Shown in pieces: positions 1-9,356 of a DNA stretch of 34,849 nucleotides. The stretch spans positions 1 to 34,849 of the forward strand of contig JALCNL010000019.1 of the NCBI GenBank assembly GCA_022649055.1, read 5' to 3'. The stretch is from Megasphaera sp. (lineage in GTDB: Bacteria > Bacillota > Negativicutes > Veillonellales > Megasphaeraceae). How positions within the stretch are numbered: position 1 is the stretch's first letter; every line of letters begins with the position of its first letter. The notes beneath the pieces were generated by a model that saw only the letters and a list, made by a program, of their open reading frames with translations, was not told where the DNA came from and did not search any database. The position numbers were made by a program, and so were the translations under genes.

Positions 1-894
1 GACGATATGCTTACCACTACGGTAATGGCTACTAAGGCTCCTGTTGTCATTGCGCCGGCTATGAATACAAATATGTATTTAAATCCGATTGTTCAACACA
101 ATATGGAAAAGTTAAAAAAATATGGGTATTCCATTATTACACCTGATGCAGGATTATTAGCTTGTGGTGTTACAGGAATCGGTCGTCTTCCTCAACCTGT
201 TTCCCTTGTTGATTATATTGAAATGAAAGCTTGCTGTACTGCACAGTTAAAAGGGAAAAAGGTAATTGTAACTGCCGGTGGAACGCGGGAGGCAATCGAT
301 CCGGTGCGATTTATTGGAAACCATTCCAGCGGCCGTATGGGCTTTGCCATTGCCAAAGCCGCTGTATTGGCCGGCGCTGATGTAACCTTAATAGCTGGAG
401 TTACAAGTTTAGAAACACCACTAGGTGTAAAGCGCGTTGATGTTGTCAGTACAAGAGATATGAAACAAGCGGTAGATTCGCTATATGATGACACCGATAT
501 TGTTATAAAAGCAGCCGCTGTTGCTGATTATCGTGTTCAAACCCCAGCCAAAGATAAAATTAAAAAATCAGAAGATACATTAGTATTATCAATGGAAAAA
601 AATCCTGATATATTGTATGAACTGGGACAACGTAAAAAAAATCAGATACTTGTCGGATTTGCTGCGGAAACAACAAATGTGATTCACTATGGAATGGAGA
701 AATTGAAGAAAAAAAATCTGGACATGCTTGTTGCAAACGATGTAAGTGCTGCTGGTGCAGGATTTAAAGTAAACACAAATGTTGCAACATTGCTATTTCC
801 TGATGGAATGAGCGAAAAGTTTGATATAATGGATAAATTTGATTTGGCTGCTATTATTATTGATCGTGTTACAAAAATAATCAATAAATCTTAA
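1..894 (+). CDS. coaBC: Bifunctional phosphopantothenoylcysteine decarboxylase / phosphopantothenate-cysteine ligase, 5'-truncated by window edge
   Basis: Two steps of coenzyme A synthesis: ligation of cysteine to phosphopantothenate (CoaB) and FMN-dependent decarboxylation (CoaC). The reading frame is open to the window edge (Asp-Asp precedes the first Met), and the 297 visible codons compare with about 400 for the family, so roughly the first 100 residues are missing. The visible part begins in late CoaC, with its PAMNTNM motif. CoaB follows with GGTREAIDPVRFIGNHSSG (CTP and substrate site) and the AAAVADY...KIKK segment holding the conserved lysines. The gene ends just before the promoter and riboswitch of metK, so it is probably the last gene of its unit. 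Confidence 0.95.
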   Translation, partial: DDMLTTTVMATKAPVVIAPAMNTNMYLNPIVQHNMEKLKKYGYSIITPDAGLLACGVTGIGRLPQPVSLVDYIEMKACCTAQLKGKKVIVTAGGTREAIDPVRFIGNHSSGRMGFAIAKAAVLAGADVTLIAGVTSLETPLGVKRVDVVSTRDMKQAVDSLYDDTDIVIKAAAVADYRVQTPAKDKIKKSEDTLVLSMEKNPDILYELGQRKKNQILVGFAAETTNVIHYGMEKLKKKNLDMLVANDVSAAGAGFKVNTNVATLLFPDGMSEKFDIMDKFDLAAIIIDRVTKIINKS

Positions 895-903
895 GAAAAG
901 GTC

Positions 904-932
904 TTGCAATATTATCGTATATCATTTAAAAT
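904..932 (+). promoter_or_regulatory. Sigma-A promoter for metK
   Basis: TTGCAA at 904-909, a 17-nt spacer and TAAAAT at 927-932. This places the transcription start near 939, just ahead of the SAM riboswitch. Confidence 0.6.
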
Positions 933-948
933 AATAAATTGAAATGAA

Positions 949-1056
949 TATTGCCATCAAGAGACGACGGAGGGATTGGCCCGATGATGCCGCAGCAACC
1001 TTTCAGCTAATGAAAACGGTGCTAAATCCAACAGTGCAAACTGGAAGATGGGTATG
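949..1056 (+). promoter_or_regulatory. SAM-I (S-box) riboswitch upstream of metK
   Basis: The S-box core is recognisable: ATCAAGAGA near the 5' end, GGAGGGATTGGCCCGATGA, GCAGCAACC, then GGTGCTAAATCC and ACTGGAAGATG at the 3' end. The 5' segment around 953-958 can pair with 1047-1053 to close P1. It is followed directly by an intrinsic terminator, so SAM binding should stop transcription before metK, giving end-product control of SAM synthetase. No second S-box was seen in the window. Confidence 0.93.
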
Positions 1057-1064
1057 AAAATAAC

Positions 1065-1090
1065 CCCTCTTTTACAGAGGGATTTTTTTT
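1065..1090 (+). terminator. Riboswitch-controlled intrinsic terminator before metK
   Basis: Stem CCCTCT (1065-1070) / AGAGGG (1076-1081) with a 5-nt loop, followed by A and eight T residues (1083-1090). The metK Shine-Dalgarno AGGAGG starts at 1091, so termination happens just before it. Confidence 0.9.
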
Positions 1091-1105
1091 AGGAGGAAAA
1101 TAATA

Positions 1106-2296
1106 ATGACAAAAAATCGCGAATTTTTTACATCTGAATCTGTTACAGAAGGTCATCCTGATAAAATGGCTGACCAAATTTCAGATAGCATTCTTGATGC
1201 TATTTTGGAAAAAGATAAAAATGCCCGTGTTGCTTGTGAAACTTTGGTTACCACTGGAATGGTACATGTGGTTGGTGAAATTTCAACTACATGTTATGTT
1301 GACATTCCGCATATTGTCCGGGAAACGATTCGCGGCATTGGGTATACCCGAGCTAAATATGGTTTTGATTGTGATACTTGCGGTGTATTGGTTTCACTTG
1401 ACGAACAGTCACCGGATATTGCCATGGGTGTTGATAAAGCCAGGGAAGTAAAAGACGGTGATAGTGATGCATTCGATGCAATTGGAGCCGGTGATCAAGG
1501 AATGATGTTTGGATACGCTACCAATGAGACAGATGACTATATGCCGCTGCCTATTTCTTTGGCACATCGGTTAGCCCGTCGGCTGTCCAAGGTCCGCAAA
1601 GATGGTACATTGTCGTATCTTCGCCCCGATGGCAAAACGCAAGTGACTGTCGAATATGATAATGGCCGGCCAGTACGCATTGATACGATTGTAATTTCTG
1701 CACAGCATAGTCCTGAAATTACACGGGAACAAATTGAAAAAGATTTACTGGAATATGTCATCAAACCGGAACTTGCAGATGGATTATTTGATGACAAAAC
1801 AAAATTGTTCATTAATCCAACAGGACGGTTTGTTATCGGCGGACCTCAGGGAGATTCAGGACTTACCGGTCGTAAGATTATTGTTGATACCTACGGAGGT
1901 ATGGCTCGGCATGGCGGCGGTGCGTTTTCGGGTAAGGATCCTACGAAGGTGGACCGTTCAGCTGCTTATGCAGCTCGTTATGTAGCCAAAAATGTTGTGG
2001 CAGCAGGATTAGCTGATAAATGTGAAATCCAGCTTGCGTATGCCATCGGAGTAGCTAACCCGGTATCCATTCATGTGGAAACTTTTGGTACAGGTAAAGT
2101 CGAAACTGATGTAATTGAAACTCTTATAAAAAAACATTTTGATCTTCGTCCAGCGGGTATTATTGAAATGCTTGATTTACAACGACCCATATACAAACAA
2201 ACAGCTGCATATGGACATTTTGGTCGTAATGACTTGGATCTTCCATGGGAAAAAACAGATAAAGCAGAAATGCTTCGGAAAGAAGCCAATTTATAA
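1106..2296 (+). CDS. metK: S-adenosylmethionine synthetase
   Basis: Makes SAM from methionine and ATP in the cytoplasm. The 396-residue protein is of normal family length. Visible signatures are [12 protein letters not shown] (residues 16-27, ATP site), [12 protein letters not shown] (about 127-138, family signature), [13 protein letters not shown] (about 245) and the phosphate-binding [14 protein letters not shown] loop (about 271). AGGAGG at 1091-1096 lies 9 nt before the ATG. The gene has its own promoter and S-box and is followed by a terminator, so it appears monocistronic. It is the SAM source for several enzymes here (RlmN, RsmB) whose by-products the 19.8-24.2 kb operon would recycle. 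Confidence 0.98.
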   Translation: MTKNREFFTSESVTEGHPDKMADQISDSILDAILEKDKNARVACETLVTTGMVHVVGEISTTCYVDIPHIVRETIRGIGYTRAKYGFDCDTCGVLVSLDEQSPDIAMGVDKAREVKDGDSDAFDAIGAGDQGMMFGYATNETDDYMPLPISLAHRLARRLSKVRKDGTLSYLRPDGKTQVTVEYDNGRPVRIDTIVISAQHSPEITREQIEKDLLEYVIKPELADGLFDDKTKLFINPTGRFVIGGPQGDSGLTGRKIIVDTYGGMARHGGGAFSGKDPTKVDRSAAYAARYVAKNVVAAGLADKCEIQLAYAIGVANPVSIHVETFGTGKVETDVIETLIKKHFDLRPAGIIEMLDLQRPIYKQTAAYGHFGRNDLDLPWEKTDKAEMLRKEANL

Positions 2297-2322
2297 TAGT
2301 ACAAAGTTTGTTTATTTTGCGT

Positions 2323-2328
2323 TATAAT
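2323..2328 (+). promoter_or_regulatory. Possible -10 element upstream of priA
   Basis: Perfect TATAAT, but only a poor -35 (TACAAA at 2300-2305, 17-nt spacer). It lies upstream of the metK terminator hairpin, so any transcript from it would have to read through that hairpin to reach priA. Confidence 0.3.
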
Positions 2329-2348
2329 ATAGGTGCGCATAAATTATC

Positions 2349-2380
2349 AAAGAGAGACATTTATGTCTCTCTTTTTTTTT
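2349..2380 (+). terminator. Intrinsic terminator after metK
   Basis: AGAGAGACAT (2351-2360) pairs with ATGTCTCTCT (2363-2372), and a T-run continues to 2380. It sits between the metK stop and the priA Shine-Dalgarno. Confidence 0.85.
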
Positions 2381-2397
2381 GACAGGAGTATATCATT

Positions 2398-4761
2398 ATG
2401 ATTGCAGAAGTAATCATCAATATAACCGCTAAAAGACTGCAAAAAACATTTTCCTATATCATTCCTGAAGAACTTTTCGTTCATGTGGGGACCCGCGTGT
2501 TAGTTCCTTTTGGTCATCGCCAAGAAGAAGGTGTTATTGTAGCTCTTCACCAAGACTATCCTGTACAACATGAGTATGTATTAAAACCAATTATTTCGGT
2601 CTTGTCCGTACAAGCGGGATTTCAAGAAGAAATGATCGCTACTGCTTTGTGGATCAGTGACTATTATTTATGCAGTATATCCGATTCACTGCGTTTGTTT
2701 ATGATTGAAAAGAAAGGAATCGTTGCCCATACGTATGTGTCTGTCGAAAATAAAGATATGCTTTTGCTGATGGGAGGAAAAAACATATGGGAACATCTCA
2801 AAAATAAGAAGAATGTAGATAAAAAAACATTATGCAACCAATTTAGTCAAACATTTATTGAAAAACTTATTGAAAAACATGTTTTGAAAGAAGAAAAACA
2901 GTTACAAAATAAAATTGCTGATAAAACAGAGAAATGGTTGTATTTTGCAGAGGATGACCATCAATGTATATTAAAAAATCGTAAGAAGCAAATGCAATTA
3001 TTGGCGGAATTAAAGGAAAAAGAAGCTGCTCCCATTTCCTTTTGGATCCAAAAGGGTTATAGCCGAGACATTATACAGCATTTGGTTCAAACGAAACTAG
3101 CGGTTATTAATATTAAATTAAAGCAGACTGTAGATTTAACAGAAAAAGAGACAGCGGATAAACCGTGGCAGCTTACACCCGAACAGAAGCATGCGGTCAC
3201 TGTAATTAAAAATGATACCCACGGGTATACTTATGTATTGCACGGTGTTACGGGCAGCGGAAAAACTGAAATATATATGAATTTAGCCGAAAATGTTATT
3301 GCTCAAGGCAAACAAATTATTGTTCTTGTGCCTGAAATAGCTTTGACAGGACAAATTGTGCGAAGATTTATACGTCGTTTCGGAAATGATATTGTTGTTA
3401 TGCACAGCCAATTGTCTAAAGGAGAACGCCAGAATAACTGGCTTCGTATGCAAAAGGCGGAAAGTCATATTTGTATTGGTGCCAGATCCGCCATATTTAC
3501 GGCTGTTTCCAATCTTGGCCTTGTTATTGTTGACGAAGCGCACGATAGTTCTTACAAACAGGATGAAACACCACGCTATCATGCTGTTGCTGTTGCTCGT
3601 AAACGAGCTTCTTATTACGGATGTCCTGTTATTTTGGGAAGCGCTACTCCGTCCTTGGATTCCTATTATAAAGCCCGCAATGGCGAATATGTTCTTTTAG
3701 AACTAAAGCAGCGAGTTAAAAATAAACCACTGCCTCACGTTACCGTCGTAGATATGCGGGAGGAGTTAGCACGAGGAAACAGAAGTGTTATTTCTGACGC
3801 GTTGTCTAAATTACTGGATCAAACGCTGGCATGCAAGCAACAGGCTATTATTTTATTGAACCGACGCGGATTCTCTACTTTTGTGATGTGCCGGAAATGC
3901 GGGTATGTCGTAAAATGTAAGACCTGTGATGTGGCAATGGTATATCATAAAAGCCAGCATACTCTGCGGTGTCATTATTGTGATACGGAAACTCCGGTTC
4001 CTGTTATTTGTCCTTCTTGCGGGAGCAAATATATTAAGTTTTTTGGCACAGGAACGGAGAAAGTAGAGGAACAGCTGCATGACATGTATCCGCAGGCTCG
4101 TATAGTTCGCCTTGATCAAGATACAACTATCAGGAAAAACAGCGGTGACAAGATTATCGAAGCGTTTCGACGACATGAGTATGATATCCTTTTAGGTACA
4201 CAAATGGTTGCGAAAGGGCATGATTTCCCTGATGTGAGTGCAGTGGGAATTTTATCTGCCGATAGTTTGTTAAATCTCCCGGTATATTGGGCAGGGGAAC
4301 GTACTTTTCAGCTTTTAACTCAGGCAGCTGGGCGGTCGGGCAGAGGAAATGTACCCGGGCATGTCGTTATGCAAACGTACGCTCCGGAACATTATGTAAT
4401 ACAATGCAGTAAATATCAAGATTACAAGTCTTTTTACGAAAAAGAAATTTCATATCGGCAAGAATTGTTATATCCGCCATTCCATCAAATCGTTAAGCTT
4501 ATTATTACTTATGAAGATGAAGCGTTCATGTGGAAAATTGGAAACCGTATATATGATTTGCTGTCTGCCTGGAGGCTTCAATACGATCAGAACATTGAGA
4601 TTATCGGTCCCTATGTCGATACGATAAAAAAAATACGTAATAAATTCCGTATTATCGTCCTAATCAAAGGGGCTGATTTAGTGAAAATAAAAAAATACAT
4701 AAAAGAAGAGGCAGAATTTCATAAAACTGGTATAATAATAGATGTAGATCCAAGCATTTAA
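2398..4761 (+). CDS. priA: Primosomal replication-restart helicase PriA
   Basis: A 3'-to-5' DNA helicase that recognises stalled forks and reloads the replicative helicase. The protein has 787 residues, typical for Firmicutes PriA. In order: an N-terminal 3'BD/winged-helix region, a Walker A GVTGSGKTEIY near residue 283, a DEAH box near 379, a helicase motif III GSATPS, eight zinc-binding cysteines in four CxxC pairs between about residues 498 and 542 inserted in helicase lobe 2, and the TQMVAKGHDFP and QAAGRSGRG motifs. The start is ATG after GACAGGAG. It is followed 17 nt later by def, so it is probably the first gene of the priA-def-fmt run. Confidence 0.97.
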   Translation: MIAEVIINITAKRLQKTFSYIIPEELFVHVGTRVLVPFGHRQEEGVIVALHQDYPVQHEYVLKPIISVLSVQAGFQEEMIATALWISDYYLCSISDSLRLFMIEKKGIVAHTYVSVENKDMLLLMGGKNIWEHLKNKKNVDKKTLCNQFSQTFIEKLIEKHVLKEEKQLQNKIADKTEKWLYFAEDDHQCILKNRKKQMQLLAELKEKEAAPISFWIQKGYSRDIIQHLVQTKLAVINIKLKQTVDLTEKETADKPWQLTPEQKHAVTVIKNDTHGYTYVLHGVTGSGKTEIYMNLAENVIAQGKQIIVLVPEIALTGQIVRRFIRRFGNDIVVMHSQLSKGERQNNWLRMQKAESHICIGARSAIFTAVSNLGLVIVDEAHDSSYKQDETPRYHAVAVARKRASYYGCPVILGSATPSLDSYYKARNGEYVLLELKQRVKNKPLPHVTVVDMREELARGNRSVISDALSKLLDQTLACKQQAIILLNRRGFSTFVMCRKCGYVVKCKTCDVAMVYHKSQHTLRCHYCDTETPVPVICPSCGSKYIKFFGTGTEKVEEQLHDMYPQARIVRLDQDTTIRKNSGDKIIEAFRRHEYDILLGTQMVAKGHDFPDVSAVGILSADSLLNLPVYWAGERTFQLLTQAAGRSGRGNVPGHVVMQTYAPEHYVIQCSKYQDYKSFYEKEISYRQELLYPPFHQIVKLIITYEDEAFMWKIGNRIYDLLSAWRLQYDQNIEIIGPYVDTIKKIRNKFRIIVLIKGADLVKIKKYIKEEAEFHKTGIIIDVDPSI

Positions 4762-4778
4762 TATGAGGTGAATTTTTA

Positions 4779-5240
4779 ATGGCTATACTTACAATTGTAA
4801 AGGCGGGAGCTCCTATTTTAAAAGGAACAGCTCAGCCGGTTGAAACGATTACGAAACAAACTAAAAAATTATTGGACGACATGGCAGAAACAATGTATGC
4901 TGCCGAAGGCGTAGGCCTTGCTGCCCCCCAGGTAAATGTACCGCAGCAGCTGATCGTATTAGATGGAGGCAATGGATTGATTGAACTTATCAATCCAAAA
5001 ATAATTGAAACATCTAAGGAAACGGAAATTGGCAGTGAAGGCTGTTTAAGTGTTCCCGGATATTATGGCGAAGTAGAACGATACAGTAAAATCAAAGTGA
5101 AATCCTTGAATCGTCGGGGAAAAATCGTATATTTTAATCCAGAAGGGTTTTTAGCACGTATATTCCAACATGAAATTGATCATTTAACGGGTATTTTGTT
5201 TATTGAAAAAGCAAATAATTTACGATTAGTGGAGGGATAA
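4779..5240 (+). CDS. def: Peptide deformylase
   Basis: Removes the formyl group from N-terminal formyl-methionine of new proteins. All three family motifs are present in the 153-residue protein: GVGLAAPQV, EGCLSVPG (metal-ligand Cys) and QHEIDHLTG (the two metal-ligand His residues and catalytic Glu). GAGGTG lies 9 nt before the ATG. The stop codon abuts the fmt start region. Def and Fmt act at opposite ends of the formyl-methionine cycle, and their pairing is common. Confidence 0.97.
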   Translation: MAILTIVKAGAPILKGTAQPVETITKQTKKLLDDMAETMYAAEGVGLAAPQVNVPQQLIVLDGGNGLIELINPKIIETSKETEIGSEGCLSVPGYYGEVERYSKIKVKSLNRRGKIVYFNPEGFLARIFQHEIDHLTGILFIEKANNLRLVEG

Positions 5241-6179
5241 GTGAAACATATGCGGATTGTTTTCATGGGAACTCCAGACTTTGCAGTACCTTCCTTACAG
5301 GCGATTCATCATCAAGGATATGATATTGCTGCTGTCGTAACACAACCGGACAAAGAGAGAGGAAGAGGAAAACGAATTTCCTCTTCTCCAGTAAAAGAAT
5401 GTGCGGAATTATTGAAAATTCCGGTATTGCAACCCCGTACGATGCGTGACGAAACAATACTTGCACAATTGCAGAAATTACGGCCGGATGTTATTATTGT
5501 TATTGCGTATGGTAAGATACTTCCTAAGGAAGTATTGGAAATCCCACCATTTGGCTGTCTTAATGTACATGGGTCCTTATTGCCTAAATATAGAGGGGCA
5601 GCTCCTATCCAACGAGCCATATACGAAGGGGCTCACACCAGCGGCATTACGATTATGATGCTCGATGAAGGCATGGATACGGGAAAAATGTTAAAAAAAT
5701 GTGCAATTCCTTTGGATGTAAAAGAAACGACAGGAACATTGTTTAAAAAATTATCTAAGATTGGTTCACAGGCTTTGATTGAAGTTTTAAATGACTTGAA
5801 ACATTATGAAGCTCATGCTGAAGCACAATGTCATACAGAGGCAACTTATGCTGATAAAATTACCAAGGAAATGGCAGAAATAAATTGGGCTGATGAGGCA
5901 GCACATATTGAATGCCTGATTCGTGCATTAGATCCGCAGCCCGGAGCGTATTGCATGTATCAGGGAAAACGCTTGAAGATATGGAAGGCTGATGTGGTAT
6001 CTGGAAGAGACGCTTTACCGGGAACCATTCTTGAAGTAACAAAGCAATATTTTACTGTACAAACCGGAAGTAACGCAATACAGATATATGAAATACAGCC
6101 AGAAAGCCGCAAACGGGTAACGTCGGCCCAATTTTTACAAGGGTGTGCCTTGATTCCAGGACAAGTATTGCAGAGGTAA
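5241..6179 (+). CDS. fmt: Methionyl-tRNA formyltransferase
   Basis: Formylates initiator Met-tRNA using 10-formyltetrahydrofolate. The N-terminal Rossmann-like domain begins MRIVFMGTPDFAVPSL. The catalytic region contains NVHGSLLPKYRGAAPIQ (Asn, His near residue 110), and a C-terminal OB-like domain follows. Start choice is uncertain: GTG at 5241 directly follows the def stop with GGAGGG only 4 nt away, while ATG at 5250 has a 13-nt gap but gives the family-typical N-terminus. The two differ by three residues. The protein is 312 residues from the GTG, which is normal length. Confidence 0.96.
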   Translation: MKHMRIVFMGTPDFAVPSLQAIHHQGYDIAAVVTQPDKERGRGKRISSSPVKECAELLKIPVLQPRTMRDETILAQLQKLRPDVIIVIAYGKILPKEVLEIPPFGCLNVHGSLLPKYRGAAPIQRAIYEGAHTSGITIMMLDEGMDTGKMLKKCAIPLDVKETTGTLFKKLSKIGSQALIEVLNDLKHYEAHAEAQCHTEATYADKITKEMAEINWADEAAHIECLIRALDPQPGAYCMYQGKRLKIWKADVVSGRDALPGTILEVTKQYFTVQTGSNAIQIYEIQPESRKRVTSAQFLQGCALIPGQVLQR

Positions 6180-6184
6180 AATTC

Positions 6185-6937
6185 GTGAATTCATATCGAT
6201 CTTATGCTATATTTTTATATACGGCCGGGACAGCTACGGCATGTATCGCAGCTGTCCTGTTTTTATGTTGGAAACTTCTTGAACCAGGATTGTCTATGTA
6301 TATCCCTATATTACAGCCTATTATAGGGATCGTATTGTTTTTTGCGGCAATTTGCTGCATAATTCTATACGGATTACTTTGGATAGTTGCATATACCAAT
6401 TTTTTGAAAGGTAAAAAATTAAATCGTATTTTTAATACCTATTTGCGTATCGTTTACCCATTGACTAAATTGTTTTCTTCTAATAAAAAAAATGTAAACG
6501 AAGCGTATATTGCATTTCTTAATCATTTAGTTCTTCGCTGCCATTTTTCCATACCACCTCATCATGTACTTATACTAGCACCTCACTGTCTGCAGTGGGA
6601 TCAATGTCCGCATAAAATAACAAGAAATATCAATAACTGCCATATGTGCGGCAAGTGTTCCATTGGAAGAATTCGAGAATTGGCAGAAAAAAGAAATATG
6701 CATTTTTCTGTAGCTACAGGAGGGACTCTTGCCCGGCAAATAGTACGGGAATATCGCCCGCAGGCAATTGTTGCCATCGCCTGTGAGCGGGATTTGATCA
6801 GTGGCATGCAGGACGTCTCGCCATTGCCTGTATTAGGCTTATTAAATGAACGGCCCTATGGCCCTTGCTTCAATACAACTGTTGACATAGAAAAGTTGGA
6901 AAAATTATTAGATATCATTACAGGGAGAAAATTATGA
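6185..6937 (+). CDS. DUF116 family membrane protein
   Basis: A 250-residue protein starting at GTG 6185 with AGAGGT 7-8 nt upstream. The open frame extends further up into fmt, but this start follows the fmt stop and has a ribosome site. Two hydrophobic segments fill about the first 80 residues (probable transmembrane helices). A cytoplasmic DUF116 domain follows with clustered cysteines: HCLQWDQCPHK and CHMCGKCSIG, then a RPQAIVAIACERDL segment. The cysteine cluster suggests metal or Fe-S binding, but the function is unknown. It overlaps rsmB by 4 nt (ATGA), so the two are translationally coupled. DUF116 genes often accompany fmt/rsmB in Firmicutes. Confidence 0.85.
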   Translation: MNSYRSYAIFLYTAGTATACIAAVLFLCWKLLEPGLSMYIPILQPIIGIVLFFAAICCIILYGLLWIVAYTNFLKGKKLNRIFNTYLRIVYPLTKLFSSNKKNVNEAYIAFLNHLVLRCHFSIPPHHVLILAPHCLQWDQCPHKITRNINNCHMCGKCSIGRIRELAEKRNMHFSVATGGTLARQIVREYRPQAIVAIACERDLISGMQDVSPLPVLGLLNERPYGPCFNTTVDIEKLEKLLDIITGRKL

Positions 6938-8262
6938 ATGTACGCGAATTAGCCTGTCAAAGTTTATTTACGGTTTGTCAGGACAAAGGCTATAGCAATA
7001 TTGTCGTATCACACACTTTGCAGAAATATAAATTAGTTGATCGGGATCGCCGGTTTTACACAGAACTTGTCTATGGTACACTGCGTCATTTGAATTATTT
7101 GGATTGGATTATTGACGCAGTAAGCACACGTAAAATAATGAAACTGGATCCTATTTGCCTGGTTATTTTGCGGATGGGATTATATCAGATTTTTTGTCTT
7201 ACAAAAGTTCCTGAATCGGCAGCTTGTAATGAGTCTGTAAAATTGGCAACTCGTTTTGGCAATAAGGGAATGGCAAAATTCGTTAATGGAATTTTGCGCA
7301 ACGGGATTCGCCGCCGTATGGAATTTACTATTCCGACATTGGAGGACAATACAATTTTACATCTTTCTCTGACATACCATCAGCAGCAATGGCTGATAAA
7401 AAAATGGATTGCTGATTATGGCACAGAGGAAACGATTGCATTATGCCGTTATTTTGAAACGATTCCCCGTCTTTGCCTCCGGGCAAATACTACGAAAATC
7501 TCCCGAGACGAATTATTGCATAATCTGCAGCAGCGGAATATGGATGCTGAGATTGCGCCATATGCACCGGAGGGAATTTATTTAAACGCGATTCCTTCTA
7601 TACACGATATTCCCGAATTACAGCAAGGGCTGGCTTTTATTCAAGATGAATCATCCATGTTGGTGGCCCATGTGCTTGATCCTAAACCTAACGAGGTGAT
7701 ATTTGATGTTTGCGCTGCTCCCGGAGGTAAGACCACGCATATTGCAGCACTGGCAGGAGATACGTCCATTGTATATGGATGCGATATTTATGATCACAAA
7801 TTGCAGCTTATAGAAAAGAATGCCAACCATCTGGGACTTTCTAATGTTCGAGTATTACTCCAAGATGCTGCAACAATTGGTGAGATGTATGCGAATCGTG
7901 CGGATCGCGTATTAGTGGATGCTCCTTGTTCTGGATTGGGTGTTTTAAAGCGGAAACTGGATTTGCGGTGGCGTAAAAAACCGATGGATTTAAAAAGACT
8001 GCCGGTGCTGCAGCTAACTATCTTGGAAAGTGCTTCAAAGTGTGTAAAATCGGGAGGAATTCTTGTTTACAGTACTTGTACGATGAATGATGATGAAAAT
8101 GTTCATGTTGTAGAAACGTTTTTAAAACGACATCCGGAGTTTAAGCCGGAAAAAGCTTCTGATTATTGCAGCATTTACAAAGAAGGACCGTATATACAAT
8201 TACTGCCGCAAGTTGATAATTTGGACGGATTTTTTATTGCACGATTACGAAGAGGAGAATAA
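6934..8262 (+). CDS. rsmB: 16S rRNA (cytosine-967-C5) methyltransferase
   Basis: Methylates C967 of 16S rRNA with SAM. The 442-residue protein has the RsmB layout: an N-terminal NusB-like RNA-binding domain (about residues 1-135) and a C-terminal Rossmann methyltransferase. The SAM site is DVCAAPGGKTTHIA near residue 259. The two cysteines of this class lie in DAPCSG (about 329-334) and YSTCT (about 378-382), the latter being the conserved motif IV/VI arrangement of m5C RNA enzymes. It overlaps the DUF116 gene by 4 nt and is followed 2 nt later by rlmN. Confidence 0.96.
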   Translation: MNVRELACQSLFTVCQDKGYSNIVVSHTLQKYKLVDRDRRFYTELVYGTLRHLNYLDWIIDAVSTRKIMKLDPICLVILRMGLYQIFCLTKVPESAACNESVKLATRFGNKGMAKFVNGILRNGIRRRMEFTIPTLEDNTILHLSLTYHQQQWLIKKWIADYGTEETIALCRYFETIPRLCLRANTTKISRDELLHNLQQRNMDAEIAPYAPEGIYLNAIPSIHDIPELQQGLAFIQDESSMLVAHVLDPKPNEVIFDVCAAPGGKTTHIAALAGDTSIVYGCDIYDHKLQLIEKNANHLGLSNVRVLLQDAATIGEMYANRADRVLVDAPCSGLGVLKRKLDLRWRKKPMDLKRLPVLQLTILESASKCVKSGGILVYSTCTMNDDENVHVVETFLKRHPEFKPEKASDYCSIYKEGPYIQLLPQVDNLDGFFIARLRRGE

Positions 8263-8264
8263 AT

Positions 8265-9293
8265 ATGGTCAATGTTTTTGATATGACAAAACATGAGTTG
8301 GAACAATTTTTAGAAATGTATAATATCAAAAAGTTCAGAGCTTCACAAATATTTCAATATATTTATAAACAAGGAATTACGAACTGGGATGATATGGTTC
8401 TCTTGCCTAAAAAAGACAGAGAATTACTTCAGGAAAAGGCTCCTATATATTTCCCTGAAGTAATGGATAGATTGGAATCCAGTGATGGGAGAACAGTGAA
8501 GTTATTGCTGCGTATGGCCGATGGCAATACGGTTGAATCTGTAATGATGAAGCATGATTACGGAAATTCTATATGTGTTTCCACACAGGTGGGGTGTTCT
8601 GTAAAATGTGTATTTTGTGCATCGGCAAAAAATGGATTTATACGGAATTTAACTGCCGGAGAAATGATAGTTCAACTTTTAGCATTTAAAAAACAGGTAG
8701 ATCCGGAGCTGCATTCATTGGTTCTTATGGGAACAGGAGAACCTTTATTGAATTATGAAAATGTTCTCCGGTTTTTGCACATGATTCATGAAAAGGAAAC
8801 ATTTTATATGGGATATCGAAATATTACTCTATCAACGGCAGGTATTGTACCGCGTATGTATGACTTGGCTGAGGAAGGAATTCCTATTACATTAGCCGTC
8901 TCATTGCATGCACCTACAACAGACATACGAAAAGAACTGATGCCCATAACAAACACCTATCCGCTGGAAGATGTATTAACGGCTGCCGATACTTATTTTC
9001 TTAAAACAGGACGTAAGGTTACGTATGAATACATTCTTATAAAAAATGTAAATTGCAGTATTTCGTGTGCTGAAATACTGACACGTATCATGAAAGGGAA
9101 AAATATCCTTATCAATATCATTCCCCTCAACGATAATTATGATGTTGGATTACGCAAACCGAGCCAGATGGAAACAAATCGTTTCTTTTCTTATTTACAA
9201 AAGCAGGGATTAAATGTTACACTACGGAAAGAGATGGGAAGTCAAATACAAGCCGCCTGTGGTCAATTGCGCATAAAGCGCGAAAATATTTGA
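8265..9293 (+). CDS. rlmN: Radical SAM 23S rRNA/tRNA adenine-C2 methyltransferase
   Basis: Methylates A2503 of 23S rRNA and A37 of some tRNAs by a radical SAM mechanism. The 342-residue protein carries the [4Fe-4S] ligands CxxxCxxC at C111, C115 and C118 in QVGCSVKCVFCAS. It also keeps both non-cluster cysteines expected of the family: one in SICVSTQ just upstream and one in the C-terminal AACGQL. The neighbouring GTGEPL motif is present. RlmN uses two SAM per turnover and releases SAH and 5'-deoxyadenosine, both potential substrates of the salvage operon further on. AGAGGAG precedes the ATG. Confidence 0.97.
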   Translation: MVNVFDMTKHELEQFLEMYNIKKFRASQIFQYIYKQGITNWDDMVLLPKKDRELLQEKAPIYFPEVMDRLESSDGRTVKLLLRMADGNTVESVMMKHDYGNSICVSTQVGCSVKCVFCASAKNGFIRNLTAGEMIVQLLAFKKQVDPELHSLVLMGTGEPLLNYENVLRFLHMIHEKETFYMGYRNITLSTAGIVPRMYDLAEEGIPITLAVSLHAPTTDIRKELMPITNTYPLEDVLTAADTYFLKTGRKVTYEYILIKNVNCSISCAEILTRIMKGKNILINIIPLNDNYDVGLRKPSQMETNRFFSYLQKQGLNVTLRKEMGSQIQAACGQLRIKRENI

Positions 9294-9356
9294 CATATGC
9301 AGATGAATATGATTGAATTGTGTATGTAAAGCAGTACCGCGAAAGGACGTGGGGAT

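Noticed and set aside
213-494. Minus-strand open frame inside coaBC, and many similar antisense or out-of-frame ORFs elsewhere
   Set aside because: They lie within well-recognised genes in other frames, lack ribosome sites, and have compositions expected of shadows.
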